In this document: positions 1 through 9,297 of the stretch, in pieces | How positions within the stretch are numbered: position 1 is the stretch's first letter | How the letters are laid out: the number at the start of each line of letters is the position of its first letter | Source: Archangiaceae bacterium | GTDB lineage: Bacteria; Myxococcota; Myxococcia; Myxococcales; Myxococcaceae | NCBI GenBank assembly: GCA_016714225.1 | Contig: JADJNS010000008.1 | Location: 1-64,000 of the forward strand | Length of the DNA: 64,000 nt | Direction of reading: 5' to 3' | Translations under genes and position numbers: made by a program | The notes under the pieces: model-generated | Databases searched by the model: none | Told to the model about the DNA's origin: nothing | Seen by the model: only the letters and a program-made list of their open reading frames with translations

Positions 1-2
1 CG

Positions 3-1586
3 GCGCGCGTCTCGGCTGCGGGCACGCTGATTCGCACCAACCCCGGCGGTGGCGGCGCGGCGGTGTTGGGCGGCGGGGCGGGGCCGTTCGAGGCGTTGGC
101 GGCGGTGAGCGGCTTCTACTTCGATCGCTCGGGCCTGCAGCTGCCGGCGTCGAGCCCGGCGCTCTCGCGGCCCGGTGGCGCCGAGCTGCAGGGCCGCACC
201 TCGCAGCGCGACATCGCCCGGCCCAAGAGCCTGTTCGTGAAGTCGAGCATCGAGGTGCTGGGCGGCAAGCTCACCTTTCTCGGCACCGCCCAGAACCTCG
301 ACGCGGTCGGCGAGTTTCAAGACTTCGGCCCGCTCTCGCACGGCACCCGCATCTCGGTGTGGAGCGAGCACTTTCGCCTGCTCTACGACGTGAACCTGGG
401 CAGCCGGTTCTCGCTGCAGGCCAGCGCCCACTACCTGCAGGCGTCTCCGTCGTCGGACGAGCGGCTCAACATCGGGCGCAACGACTACGACCTGATCCGC
501 AGCGTGGGGGTGAACGGGTTCGGGGCCAACGTCGAGGGCCGGTACCAGTTCGCCGACCGCGGCTCGCTCACCATCGGCCTCGATGGCTCGAGCGAAGATC
601 ACCTGCTGCAGGCCTTCGATCAGCACCTCTTGCAGCCGGTCACCACGCCCGAGGGCATCTTGCTCAAAGAGCCGGGCACCATCACCGTGGGCGACGGCCA
701 CGGCGCCCGCAAGACGTTCTTGAACGCGGGCGCCTTCGCGCAGCTGTTGTGGGGCTTCGCCGAGGCGTTCACCGTGGTGGCCGGGGCCCGGGTCGACGTG
801 CACAACATCTACGGCGCCAACCCCAGCTTCCGCGCCGGCGTGGTCTACGCGCCGCTCTCGAGCCCGATGAGCATCAAGCTGCTCTATGGCAGCTCGTTCA
901 AGGCACCCTCGGCCGACCAGCTCTACACCCAGCCGATGAAGCTGTTCGACATTCACGGCAACCCCGCCTTGCACGCGCAGACCGCGCACACCTTCGAGCT
1001 GTCGTTCGCGCGGGCCTTCGGCTCGGCGTTCGAGCTCTCGGCGAATGCCTACGCCCTCGATGCGGTGGGCCGGGTCGAGTACGTGCAGCGCGGCCTGTTT
1101 CTCGAGGCCCAGAACCTCGACGACGAGTGGATCGTGGGGGGCGAGCTCGAGGCGCGCCTCAAGCCCACGCGCCTGACCCAGGCCCGGGTGTCGGTCAGCC
1201 TGTCGCGCTCGGTCTCCAACCGCCCCGATAGCGCGCTGCCTCCGCCGCGCAACCCCCTGTACCCCTGGGTGCAGGCGCACGCGATGCTCGATCAGGGGCT
1301 GGTGGCCGGCCTGCACGCGGTGGTCGAGCTGTCGTACGTCGGCCCACGTGCGGCGTCGCAGTCGAACGCGCTGGTGCGCGGCGAGAACTACGAGCTGCCC
1401 GGCTACCTGTTCGCCGCGGTGGCGCTCTCGCTGCCGTCGGCGAAGCTCATTGGCGAGCGCACGACCCGGGCCTCGGTACGGGTAAGCAACGTGCTCACCA
1501 CCTATCGGTTGGACCCGGGATTTGGTGGAATCGACCTGCCGTCGCAGGGAATCACGGCGATGCTCCTCGTCACCCAGCAGCTCTGA
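3..1586 (+). CDS. TonB-dependent receptor, beta-barrel part (5' partial)
   Basis: The frame is open from the first bases of the window, so the start and the N-terminal plug lie upstream. What remains is about 527 residues of alternating amphipathic strands rich in aromatic and Gly residues, as in the barrel of a TonB-dependent outer-membrane receptor. Typical strand-and-loop pieces are visible, such as YGSSFKAPSADQLYT, which matches the conserved 'sFr.P...l' strand of these receptors, and the last strand ends close to the stop with a hydrophobic and polar alternation (ITAMLLVTQQL). The substrate cannot be told. The next gene starts 14 bases downstream and encodes a solute-binding lipoprotein, so the two may be co-transcribed. 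The absence of a terminal Phe/Trp is a small departure from the usual barrel end. Confidence 0.82.
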   Translation, partial: ARVSAAGTLIRTNPGGGGAAVLGGGAGPFEALAAVSGFYFDRSGLQLPASSPALSRPGGAELQGRTSQRDIARPKSLFVKSSIEVLGGKLTFLGTAQNLDAVGEFQDFGPLSHGTRISVWSEHFRLLYDVNLGSRFSLQASAHYLQASPSSDERLNIGRNDYDLIRSVGVNGFGANVEGRYQFADRGSLTIGLDGSSEDHLLQAFDQHLLQPVTTPEGILLKEPGTITVGDGHGARKTFLNAGAFAQLLWGFAEAFTVVAGARVDVHNIYGANPSFRAGVVYAPLSSPMSIKLLYGSSFKAPSADQLYTQPMKLFDIHGNPALHAQTAHTFELSFARAFGSAFELSANAYALDAVGRVEYVQRGLFLEAQNLDDEWIVGGELEARLKPTRLTQARVSVSLSRSVSNRPDSALPPPRNPLYPWVQAHAMLDQGLVAGLHAVVELSYVGPRAASQSNALVRGENYELPGYLFAAVALSLPSAKLIGERTTRASVRVSNVLTTYRLDPGFGGIDLPSQGITAMLLVTQQL

Positions 1587-1600
1587 AGCGAAAGGGATTC

Positions 1601-2812
1601 ATGAAAAGGGAATGTGTCGCAGCGCTCGCGGCTTGCGTGGTGGCGGGCTGCTCGTCTCCGCCGGCCAAACAGAAGGTGCAGCTGGGCGGCATTCTCTCGG
1701 TCACGCAAGATCTCGCCAACATCGGCAGCGATCAGCTCGAGGCGGTGCAGCTCGCCATCGACGAGATCAACAAGGCGGGCGGGGTGAACGACGCCGAGCT
1801 CAGCATCATCAACAAAGACGACGCCAGCGACGCCAACACCGCGGTGATGTCGGCCGAGGCGCTGATCGAGCTGAAGGTGCCGGTGGTGATCGGCGCGGTG
1901 GGCAGCGGCAAGACGGTGGCCGCGGCCGCCAAGCTGATCCCCGCCAAGACGGTGTTCATCTCGGCCTCGTCGACCTCGCCCGAGATCACCACCCTCGCCG
2001 ACGACAACTACGTGTTCCGCACCTGCCCCTCTGACGCGCTGCAGGGCAAGCTGGTGGCGAAGCGCGCCAAGGCGAGGTCGTTCACCAAGGTGGCAATCAT
2101 TCACATTCCCGATGCGTACGGCACCGGCCTCGCCGATGCCTTCGCCGACGCGTTCACCTCCGGCGGCGGCACGGTGACCATCAAGCAGCCCTACGTCGAG
2201 GGCCAGCAGTCGTACGCCTCGCTGCTCGCCACCGTCTACACCGGCAACCCCGAGGCGATTCTGCTGGTCGGCTACGCGGTCGACGGCGCGCAGATCATCA
2301 ACGACTACCTGGCCAACTACGCCGCCAAGAACACGTTCTTCTACTTCACCGACGGTCTCGAAGACGTGGGCTTCATCAGCGCGGTGGGCTCGACCAAGTT
2401 CGCCAACCTGCTGCACGAGGGTACCGGCCCGGCCACCCTGAGCAGTGACACGTACAAGGCGTACGCCGACAGCTACAAGGCGAAGTACGGCCGAGACGTG
2501 CGGGCCGGCAGCTTCTCGCCCAGCGCCTACGACGCGGTCTACCTGGCAGCGCTCGCGATGGCCGCCGGCAAGGCCAACACGTCGCTGGCGGTGCACGACC
2601 ACCTCGGCGCGGTCTCGCAGGCCGGCACCAAGTACGCGCCCAAAGACTTCGCGACCGCGCGCGACGCCGCGGCTGCCGGCACCGACATCGACTTCGACGG
2701 GGCCTCGGGCGACGTCGATCTCGACGTGCACGGCGAGCCGGTGGCCCCCTACGACGTGTGGAAGGTGACCTCGGGCGCTTTCGAAGTGCTCGAGGCCGCG
2801 GTCAACCCGTGA
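1601..2812 (+). CDS. ABC-type branched-chain amino-acid-like substrate-binding lipoprotein
   Basis: A 403-residue protein with a lipoprotein signal (lipobox VAGC, Cys17) followed by a type 1 periplasmic-binding fold of the LivJ/Peripla_BP_6 kind. The opening strand and helix (VQLGGILSVTQDL, then AVQLAIDEINKAGGV) and the second half (PEAILLVGYAVDGAQIINDY, SPSAYDAVYLAALAMAAGK) follow the family pattern. It would bind a small polar ligand, possibly an amino acid, at the membrane surface. No permease or ATPase gene is beside it, so it may work with a remote transporter, or as a sensory or receptor-associated protein with the upstream TonB receptor. The start is supported by GAAAGGGATTC just upstream. 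Family assignment is firm; the ligand is unknown. Confidence 0.88.
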   Translation: MKRECVAALAACVVAGCSSPPAKQKVQLGGILSVTQDLANIGSDQLEAVQLAIDEINKAGGVNDAELSIINKDDASDANTAVMSAEALIELKVPVVIGAVGSGKTVAAAAKLIPAKTVFISASSTSPEITTLADDNYVFRTCPSDALQGKLVAKRAKARSFTKVAIIHIPDAYGTGLADAFADAFTSGGGTVTIKQPYVEGQQSYASLLATVYTGNPEAILLVGYAVDGAQIINDYLANYAAKNTFFYFTDGLEDVGFISAVGSTKFANLLHEGTGPATLSSDTYKAYADSYKAKYGRDVRAGSFSPSAYDAVYLAALAMAAGKANTSLAVHDHLGAVSQAGTKYAPKDFATARDAAAAGTDIDFDGASGDVDLDVHGEPVAPYDVWKVTSGAFEVLEAAVNP

Positions 2813-2834
2813 GCTAGAGGCGGCGCAGCGCGCC

Positions 2835-3026
2835 ATGGAGCAGCCCACCCCCGAACCGCCCCTGCAGCCCGAGCCCGAGCCCGAGGGCGAGGCGGCCTAT
2901 CGGCTCGCCGACCGCATGCTGTCAGATCGCGCGCTGCCCCTGATCGCCCTGGTGGTGGGCCTGGGTGCGTTGGTGGCGCTGAACCTGGGCCGCATCTGGG
3001 ACTCGGTCGCTCGATTGTTCCCCTAG
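2835..3026 (+). CDS. small single-pass membrane protein
   Basis: A 63-residue reading frame lying 22 bases after the binding protein and before the next gene on the same strand. The N-terminal half is Pro/Glu rich and acidic (PEPPLQPEPEPEGE); the C-terminal half is one hydrophobic helix of about 18 residues (PLIALVVGLGALVALNLG) ended by a short basic tail. This looks like a real small inner-membrane protein rather than random frame, because the charge and hydrophobicity pattern is clean and it fills the gap exactly. No family recognised and no obvious ribosome-binding site, so moderate confidence. Confidence 0.55.
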   Translation: MEQPTPEPPLQPEPEPEGEAAYRLADRMLSDRALPLIALVVGLGALVALNLGRIWDSVARLFP

Positions 3027-3054
3027 GGCCGGTCGAGAATAGGCTTCGCTGACG

Positions 3055-4698
3055 ATGGTGCTTCGCGGGGTACCCCGGCAGGTGCTTGGCCTGGTGCTGC
3101 TGGCGCTGCCGGCCTCGGCGCTGCCACCGCCGGTGCACTTTCACCTCGACTCGCTGCAGGTCGAGGTCGACGGTGGCTTCGAAGACCTGGGCATGCCGAT
3201 CGAGGCGATTCCCGACCCGGCGTTGGTGTTCGTCACCGCCGTGCTCGACTCGAACGCCCGGTTGCAGGTGCTCAACGGCACCATCGAGTGGGTCGTGCTC
3301 ACCGGCGAGGCGGGTGGCGCGCGCACCCCGGTCTCGTACTTCGACCTCAACCAGGGCATGCCACGAACCTTCACCGCCAGGCTGAGCGCCATCTCGCCGG
3401 GCGCCCGCGCAGTGGCGCGGCAGGTCGACATCACCTTCGTGCCGCTCGCGACGGCTGGGGTGCCGTTCAACGAGGCGGTCTCGCCGGCCGCGTACACCAA
3501 CAACGCGGCCTGGCAGTCTCCGGTGAGCGTGACCGCGGTGCAGACCGGGCCGCACCTGGTGCTGGGCGGCTGTGCGGCGTCGCAAGCGATGCCGATGGTG
3601 GGCGTGGGGGTGCGGCTCACCACCCCAGGCAACGTGTTCCCCGAAGGGCACGATGGCGGCGACCAGAGCTGGTTCTTCACCGAGCAGGCGACGCCGCAGG
3701 GCGGCTTCGTCGCGGCGGTGGTCGACCTCACTGCAGGAGATCGGGTGAAGCTCGAGGTGAAGGTCAACCCCCGCCCCGACGCTGCGACGGGGCCGAACGG
3801 GGTGGCCACCTGCGAGGAGACCCGGGTGATGACGGTGCCGCTGACGCCGCCGTTCGTCGCGTGGAAGTACACCCCCAGGCTGGGAAACGTGACCGCCAAC
3901 AAGGTGACCTCGGAGCTGACGGTGCCCACCGTGCCGGGGCTGGTGTACGTCGCCCTGCAGCAGGCCTACGCGCATCGCGACACCACCGATGTGCTCGCTT
4001 CGTTTGGCGCCGACGGCAAGGTGCTCGGCGGCGTGCAGTGGTCGACTCCCGGCTCGGCGACCAACCGGCCGCTGAGCAACGTCGGCGTGTTCGTCGCAGA
4101 TGGCGGCGCGGCATCGGTCTCGATGGCGGTGCAGGGCGCCGGCGACACCTGGGGCGCGACCACCGTGGTGCTGGGGCCCTACGGCGAGGCGATCGAGCTC
4201 ACCACCACCCGCGACGGCGGCTTCGCCAGCGAGCCCGACGCGGGCGCGGCCGATGCGGGCCTGGTCGATGCGGGCAAGCCCGACCGCGACGGCGGCATCA
4301 AGGTCGACGGCGGCGTGCCTGCAGACCCACCGCAGATTCTCTCGTCGCCGCCCGCCGACGCCTTCTGTCACCGCGAGTGGAGGTACGAGCCCGAGATTCT
4401 CTCGACCAGTCAGGTGGTGGTCAGCCTGCGTCGAGCGCCCGAGGGCGTGCGGCTCGATGGCCGGGCGGTGCTCTGGGTGCCCACCCGCGACCAGGTGGGG
4501 CCCCACCAGATCGAGCTGGTGGTGGGCAACAAGGCTGGCGAGTCGGTGCAGGAGATCGCCCTCGAGGTGCCCGAGTGCACCCTCGACTTCGGCACCCGGC
4601 CCTGCGGCTGTTCGGCAGGCGAGGGTGCCTTCGCGGTGCTCGCGCTCGCGCTGCTCGGGCTGCGCTGGAAAAGAGCGCCCGGCCCGCCGCGGCCGTAG
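3055..4698 (+). CDS. secreted surface protein with MYXO-CTERM-type anchor
   Basis: A 547-residue exported protein with an N-terminal signal peptide (VLGLVLLALPASA). The body looks like beta-sandwich material without a recognised enzyme motif. Around residues 385-425 is a low-complexity Asp/Ala/Gly linker (EPDAGAADAGLVDAG) of the kind used as a stalk in myxobacterial surface proteins. The C-terminus has the three parts of a MYXO-CTERM signal: a Cys-containing motif (CGCSAGEG), a short hydrophobic stretch (AFAVLALALLGL) and a basic end (RWKRAPG). Such tails are processed by a rhombosortase/myxosortase-type protease and leave the protein on the cell surface. A short Ig-like putative domain precedes the tail (LVVGNKAGESVQEIALEV). 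The function of the ectodomain is unknown. Confidence 0.8.
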   Translation: MVLRGVPRQVLGLVLLALPASALPPPVHFHLDSLQVEVDGGFEDLGMPIEAIPDPALVFVTAVLDSNARLQVLNGTIEWVVLTGEAGGARTPVSYFDLNQGMPRTFTARLSAISPGARAVARQVDITFVPLATAGVPFNEAVSPAAYTNNAAWQSPVSVTAVQTGPHLVLGGCAASQAMPMVGVGVRLTTPGNVFPEGHDGGDQSWFFTEQATPQGGFVAAVVDLTAGDRVKLEVKVNPRPDAATGPNGVATCEETRVMTVPLTPPFVAWKYTPRLGNVTANKVTSELTVPTVPGLVYVALQQAYAHRDTTDVLASFGADGKVLGGVQWSTPGSATNRPLSNVGVFVADGGAASVSMAVQGAGDTWGATTVVLGPYGEAIELTTTRDGGFASEPDAGAADAGLVDAGKPDRDGGIKVDGGVPADPPQILSSPPADAFCHREWRYEPEILSTSQVVVSLRRAPEGVRLDGRAVLWVPTRDQVGPHQIELVVGNKAGESVQEIALEVPECTLDFGTRPCGCSAGEGAFAVLALALLGLRWKRAPGPPRP

Positions 4699-4711
4699 AG
4701 TTTCTGCCGCG

Positions 4712-5608
4712 GTGCAGACCGACCTGCTGGATCATTACATCACCTACCTGCGCGCAGAGCGGAACCTCGCGCCCAAGAGCGTCGAGGCCTACGCGACCGA
4801 CGTGCGCGGCTACCTCGAAGGGTTGGGCCGGCGCGGCGTCAGCGCCCTCTGTGCCACCCGCGACGACGTGCTCGAGCACTTCGCCACGCTCGCCCGAGCG
4901 GGGCTCTCGGCCAAGAGCCGCGCCCGCCACCTCGCCGCGCTGCGTGGTTTTCACCGCTTTCTCGAAGACGAGAAGCTGAGCGCGCACAACCCCACCGAAG
5001 ATCTCGACACTCCCAAGGCGGCGCGCAAGCTGCCGGTGTTTCTCACCCTGCCCGAGGTCGAGGCGCTGCTCGCCGCCGCCGACGAGCGCACCGTGCCGGG
5101 CCGCCGCGATCGGGCGATGATCGAGCTGCTCTATTCGACCGGCCTGCGCGTCTCGGAGCTGGTGAAGCTCAAGGTCGAAGACGTGAACCTGCGCGACGGC
5201 TACGTCATGACGATGGGCAAGGGCCGCAAAGAGCGGGTGGTGCCGCTGGGCAAGCAGGCGCGCGAGAAGGTCGACGCGTACCTGGTCAGCTCGCGGCCGC
5301 TGCTGCTCAAGGGCCTGCAGGTGCCGGCCCTGTTCGTGACGCCGCGCCGCGCCGGCTTCTCTCGCATGGGGTTCTGGAAGCTGCTGCGCCGCTACGCGCA
5401 GAAGGCGGGCATCGCGAAGCCGCTGTCTCCGCACAAGCTGCGGCACTCGTTCGCCACCCACCTGCTCGAGCGCGGGGCCGATCTGCGCGCGGTGCAGGCG
5501 ATGCTCGGCCACGCAGATCTGTCGACCACCCAGATCTACACGCACGTCAACGCGACCCGGCTCAAGGCGATCTACGACGCGCACCACCCGCGCAGCCGCA
5601 AGGCGTGA
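4712..5608 (+). CDS. xerD: site-specific tyrosine recombinase XerD
   Basis: Chromosome dimer resolution recombinase that acts with XerC at dif. I chose the GTG at 4712, which gives 298 residues, the same length as the standard XerD; frame continues upstream without homology. An N-terminal SAM-like core-binding domain (residues 1-90) is followed by the catalytic domain. The six active-site residues are all present and evenly spaced as in the family: Arg145 in STGLRVSEL, Lys169 in GKGRKER, His241 and Arg244 in HKLRHSF, His267 in LGHADLSTTQ and the nucleophile Tyr276 in IYTHV. It starts 13 bases after the preceding gene and is followed by trpS. Nothing suggests a mobile element; the context is housekeeping. 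Confidence 0.95.
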   Translation: MQTDLLDHYITYLRAERNLAPKSVEAYATDVRGYLEGLGRRGVSALCATRDDVLEHFATLARAGLSAKSRARHLAALRGFHRFLEDEKLSAHNPTEDLDTPKAARKLPVFLTLPEVEALLAAADERTVPGRRDRAMIELLYSTGLRVSELVKLKVEDVNLRDGYVMTMGKGRKERVVPLGKQAREKVDAYLVSSRPLLLKGLQVPALFVTPRRAGFSRMGFWKLLRRYAQKAGIAKPLSPHKLRHSFATHLLERGADLRAVQAMLGHADLSTTQIYTHVNATRLKAIYDAHHPRSRKA

Positions 5609-5655
5609 TGTCAGGTTGCCCGCGCCGCGCGCGTTCGTCGTAAGAAGGCGAGCAC

Positions 5656-6618
5656 ATGCGCATTCTCTCGGGCGTTCAATCGAGCGGCACGTTGCACATC
5701 GGCAACTACTACGGGGCGCTCAAGCAGTTCGTCGACCTGCAGAACCAGGGCGAGGCGCTGTACTTCATCGCCAACCTGCACGCGCTCACCACCGTTCGCG
5801 ACGCCGCCCTCGCCAGGAAGCTCACCTTCGAGACCGCGGTGGCGTTTCTGGCGCTGGGGGTCGACCCCAAGCGCTCGGTGCTGTTTCGACAGAGCGACGT
5901 GCCCGAGATCACCGAGGCGTTCTGGGTGCTGGGCACGGTGGTGCCGATGGCCCACCTCGAGCGCGCCCACAGCTTCAAAGACAAGGTCGCCAAGGGCATC
6001 GCGCCCGACTTCGGGTTGTTCGCCTACCCGGTGCTGATGGCGGTCGACATTCTGCTCTACGACAGCGACAAGGTGCCGGTCGGGAAGGACCAGAAGCAGC
6101 ACATCGAGTTCGCGCGCGACTGGGCCACGGTGTTCAACACCACGTACCAGAGCCAGGTGTTCAAGCTGCCCGAGCCGCAGATTCAGGAAGCCACCGCCGT
6201 GATCCCCGGCATCGACGGCGAAAAGATGTCGAAGAGCTACAACAACACCATCGATCTGTTCGGAGACCTCAAGGCGATCGAGAAGCGCATCAAGAGCGTG
6301 AAGACCGACTCCACGCCCCCCGAGGCCCCCAAGCCCACCGAGAACAACGCGCTGTACCAGCTGCTCAAGATCATGGCCCCGCCGAGCGAGTGGGCGGCCC
6401 TCGACCAGAGCTGGAGAGCAGGTGGCCAGGGCTACGGCCACTTCAAGGGCAAGCTGCTCGAGCACTACCACGCCACTTTCGACGGCCCGCGCCAGCGCTA
6501 CCAGGAGCTCGTCGCCGACCCGGCCGAGGTCGAGCGCATCTTGAAAGACGGCGCCGACCGGGCCCGCAACATCGCCGCGCCGGTGGTCTCACGGCTGCGA
6601 AAAGCCGTGGGACTCTGA
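5656..6618 (+). CDS. trpS: tryptophan--tRNA ligase
   Basis: Class I aminoacyl-tRNA synthetase that charges tRNA-Trp in the cytoplasm. The 320-residue length is normal for bacterial TrpRS. The HIGH signature appears as HIGN at residues 14-17 (SSGTLHIGNYYG) and the KMSKS loop is intact at residues 190-194 (GEKMSKSYNN). The tryptophan-pocket region DILLYDSDKVPVGKDQ, typical of TrpRS, is also present. A purine-rich AGAAGGCGAGC precedes the ATG. The gene sits between xerD and the scpAB pair, an arrangement seen in myxobacteria. Confidence 0.97.
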   Translation: MRILSGVQSSGTLHIGNYYGALKQFVDLQNQGEALYFIANLHALTTVRDAALARKLTFETAVAFLALGVDPKRSVLFRQSDVPEITEAFWVLGTVVPMAHLERAHSFKDKVAKGIAPDFGLFAYPVLMAVDILLYDSDKVPVGKDQKQHIEFARDWATVFNTTYQSQVFKLPEPQIQEATAVIPGIDGEKMSKSYNNTIDLFGDLKAIEKRIKSVKTDSTPPEAPKPTENNALYQLLKIMAPPSEWAALDQSWRAGGQGYGHFKGKLLEHYHATFDGPRQRYQELVADPAEVERILKDGADRARNIAAPVVSRLRKAVGL

Positions 6619-6672
6619 AGGGGTGGCGGGGGTTCCCGCCGACAGGCTTGTAGTGTAAGCACCGCGCCCCAC

Positions 6673-7512
6673 GTGAAAGAGGCGCCGGTCGAAGAAAACT
6701 TCGAGTCTGTCATCGCGCCGCGCGACGCCTTCAAGCTCACCCTCCCGAACTTCGAAGGCCCGCTCGATCTGCTGCTGCACCTGATCCGCGAGCACAAGGT
6801 CGACATCCTCGACATTCCCATCGCGCTGATCACCGAGAAGTACCTCGGTCACATCACGCGCATGAAAGAGATCAACCTCGACATCGCCGGAGAATTTCTG
6901 GTGATGGCCGCCACGCTCTTGCAGCTCAAGTCGCGCATGCTGCTGCCGCAGGAAAAGCAGGCCGAGGCGCAGGGGGCCGAGGCCGAAGAGAGCCAGCCCG
7001 ACCCGCGCGCCGAGCTGGTGCGCCGGCTGCTCGAGTACCAGAAGTACAAAGAGGCCGCCGCGAGCCTGCAGGGCAATGATCTGCTCGACCGCGACGTGTT
7101 CCCCCGCCGCGTGCGAATGGACAGGCTGCCCCTCGACGCCGAAGAGGTCGGCTTCCAGGAGATCTCGGTCTTCAAGCTGATCGAAGCGCTCGACCGGGTC
7201 TTGAAGAAGCTCGAGCCGAAGTTCCAGCACGAGGTGGTGCGCGACCGGTTGAGCCTGTCGGACGCGATTCACAAGCTCGCCGACAAGCTGCGCAGCGGCG
7301 AGCGGGTGAGCTTCACCGCGCTGTTCGAAGGCAGCCGCACCCGCTCGCAGGTGATCCTCACCTTTCTGGCGGTGCTCGAGATGTGCAAGCTGAGGCTGAT
7401 CCGCGTGTTTCAGAGCGAAGATCTGGAAGAGCTCTTCGTGGCTGCACGTGGCGAGGCGCTCAAGGCGCTGGGCGAAAAACCGCCCGAGGACGTTCGCGAT
7501 GACTACCAATAA
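6673..7512 (+). CDS. scpA: segregation and condensation protein A (kleisin)
   Basis: Kleisin subunit that bridges the two SMC heads in the bacterial condensin complex SMC-ScpA-ScpB. The 279-residue protein opens with the family hallmark FEGPLDLLLHLIREHKVDI and continues with the helical region DIAGEFLVMAATLLQLKSRML. The C-terminal winged helix (VILTFLAVLEMCKLRLIRVFQ) that contacts the SMC head is intact. The start is a GTG 54 bases after trpS. Its last 14 bases overlap the start of scpB, so the two are translationally coupled. Confidence 0.96.
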   Translation: MKEAPVEENFESVIAPRDAFKLTLPNFEGPLDLLLHLIREHKVDILDIPIALITEKYLGHITRMKEINLDIAGEFLVMAATLLQLKSRMLLPQEKQAEAQGAEAEESQPDPRAELVRRLLEYQKYKEAAASLQGNDLLDRDVFPRRVRMDRLPLDAEEVGFQEISVFKLIEALDRVLKKLEPKFQHEVVRDRLSLSDAIHKLADKLRSGERVSFTALFEGSRTRSQVILTFLAVLEMCKLRLIRVFQSEDLEELFVAARGEALKALGEKPPEDVRDDYQ

Positions 7513-8482
7513 GCCAATCAGCGAAGAAGAGATCGCCGCCGCCACCGCCGCGCCGGCGGTAGACCCCGAGCTCGACGAGGTGGCGCCCGCCGACATCGAC
7601 GCCGCCGAGGCCGAAGAGCCCGAGGTCTCGTTCGCGCAGGTCCAGGCCAAGGCCAAGAAGCTGTCGCACGAGAAGACCCGCACGGTGATCGAGAGCATCT
7701 TGTTCGTGTCCGACAAGCCGCTCACCGTCGACCAGCTGTTCGAGTCGACCGGCATCGATCGCGACCGCATCGTCACCGCGCTCGAGAAGCTCTCGGGCAT
7801 GCGCCGCGACGGCATCTCGGGCGTGGTGCTGCACGAGGTCGGCGGCGCCTGGCAGCTGCGCACCGACCCCGGCTCGTCCGAGTACGTGAAGCGGTTCTTG
7901 AAGGTGAAGCCGCAGCGGCTCACCCGCGCCGCGGTCGAGACCCTGGCGATCATCGCCTACCGCCAGCCGGTGACCCGCCCCGAGGTCGAAGACATTCGCG
8001 GCGTCGACACCGGCGCGGTCGTCAAGGCGCTGCTCGAGCGTCGGCTGATCAAGATCCTCGGACGCAAAGAAGAGCTGGGCCGCCCGATTCTCTACGGCAC
8101 CACCCGCGAGTTCCTCGAGTTCTTCGCGCTCAGAGATCTCTCTTCGCTGCCCACCCTGCGCGAGTTCCAGGAGCTCAGCGAGGAGCACCAGAAGATCGTC
8201 GAGACCGAGACTCCGGTCGAGAAGCCGGGCGCCGCGGGCACCGTCGAGCAGCTCTCGGACCCGGGCTTCGAGACGCGGCTCGAGGCCGAGCGCGACGCCT
8301 CCGAGGCGGCGCTGGCCGAGCTCGAAGCGGCGATCAGCGGCGCCGACGTCACCACCAAGACGGTGCAGAAGACGCTCGACCCGACGCCTGCGCCCGGTGA
8401 GCCGGGGGCCGAAGGCGCCGCGCCGGCTCCAGGCGGCGAGCCCTCGCCGATTCCTCCTCCGCCCAGCACGCCCCAGCCTTGA
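7499..8482 (+). CDS. scpB: segregation and condensation protein B
   Basis: Partner of ScpA in the condensin complex. I chose the ATG at 7499, inside the end of scpA, over an upstream in-frame start because the earlier codons read as basic shadow sequence. The 327-residue product has an acidic N-terminal extension (about residues 1-55), then the two winged-helix domains of ScpB: VIESILFVSDKPLTVDQLFE and AVETLAIIAYRQPVTRPEVE with the conserved IRGVDTGAVVKALLERRLI. A long C-terminal tail rich in Glu, Ala and Pro (from about residue 235) is not part of the core fold and is typical of myxobacterial versions. The stop overlaps the next start by four bases. Confidence 0.95.
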   Translation: MTTNKPISEEEIAAATAAPAVDPELDEVAPADIDAAEAEEPEVSFAQVQAKAKKLSHEKTRTVIESILFVSDKPLTVDQLFESTGIDRDRIVTALEKLSGMRRDGISGVVLHEVGGAWQLRTDPGSSEYVKRFLKVKPQRLTRAAVETLAIIAYRQPVTRPEVEDIRGVDTGAVVKALLERRLIKILGRKEELGRPILYGTTREFLEFFALRDLSSLPTLREFQELSEEHQKIVETETPVEKPGAAGTVEQLSDPGFETRLEAERDASEAALAELEAAISGADVTTKTVQKTLDPTPAPGEPGAEGAAPAPGGEPSPIPPPPSTPQP

Positions 8483-9270
8483 GCGAGCGGCTGCAGAAGT
8501 TTCTCGCCCGCGCCGGCGTCGCTTCACGGCGCGCCGCCGAGACCCTGATCACCGCCGGGCGGGTGACCGTCAACGGCCTCAAGGTCACCGAGCTCGGCTC
8601 GAAGGTCGACGCCGAGAAAGACCAGGTGTCGGTCGACGGCAAGCCGGTGACGCTGGTGCCCCAGCGCACCTGGTACCTGCTCAACAAGCCCGAGGGCGTG
8701 GTCACCACGCTCACCGACCCGCAGGGCCGCGCCACCATCGGCGACTTCGTGAAGTCGACCGGCAAGCGGCTGTTCCCGGTGGGGCGCCTCGACTACGACG
8801 CCGAGGGCGCGCTGCTGCTCACCGACGACGGAGAGATCTCCAACCGGCTGCTGCACCCCCGCTACCAGGTGTCGCGCACCTACCTGGTGAAGGTGAAGGG
8901 CGACCCGACCGACGCCACGCTCGACAAGCTGCGCGGCGGAGTGCGGCTGGAAGACGGCATGGCCGCTCCGGCGAAGGTCGAGCGCTTCGACAAGGCCGAG
9001 GCCAACACCTGGCTCGAGATCGTGGTCACCGAGGGGCGCCCGCACCTGGTGAAGCGGCTGTGCGCGGCGATCGGTCACCCGGTGGTGCGGCTGTTTCGCC
9101 CGGCGCAGGCCGGCATCGCGGTCGGCGACCTCGCGCCCGGCGAGCTGCGCCCGCTGACGCCCGAAGAGGTCGACCTGGTGGGCCAGGTCGCGCAAGGGGT
9201 GGCGGCGCCGCCGATCGCGCTGAAGCTGCCGCCGCGCCGCCACCGCAAGGCTCAGCAGGCGGCCGACTGA
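8479..9270 (+). CDS. RluB/RsuA-family 16S/23S rRNA pseudouridine synthase
   Basis: Converts a specific rRNA uridine to pseudouridine. The 263-residue protein has an N-terminal S4 RNA-binding domain (LQKFLARAGVASRRAAETLI) and the RsuA-type catalytic domain with the motif GRLDYDAEGALLLTDDG; Asp105 is the catalytic aspartate. RluB (U2605 of 23S rRNA) is the most likely subfamily because of the scpAB neighbourhood, but RsuA or RluE cannot be excluded by eye. The start is a TTG overlapping the scpB stop (TTGA), and a GTG or ATG alternative with the S4 domain intact does not exist upstream. It closes the operon; the next genes run the other way. Confidence 0.92.
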   Translation: MSERLQKFLARAGVASRRAAETLITAGRVTVNGLKVTELGSKVDAEKDQVSVDGKPVTLVPQRTWYLLNKPEGVVTTLTDPQGRATIGDFVKSTGKRLFPVGRLDYDAEGALLLTDDGEISNRLLHPRYQVSRTYLVKVKGDPTDATLDKLRGGVRLEDGMAAPAKVERFDKAEANTWLEIVVTEGRPHLVKRLCAAIGHPVVRLFRPAQAGIAVGDLAPGELRPLTPEEVDLVGQVAQGVAAPPIALKLPPRRHRKAQQAAD

Positions 9271-9297
9271 CGGGCGCGCGCCGCCCGGGCGTGCGGG

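Noticed and set aside
4712..5608. The tyrosine recombinase as a mobile-element integrase
   Set aside because: Length, spacing of active residues and the neighbours trpS-scpA-scpB mark it as housekeeping XerD.
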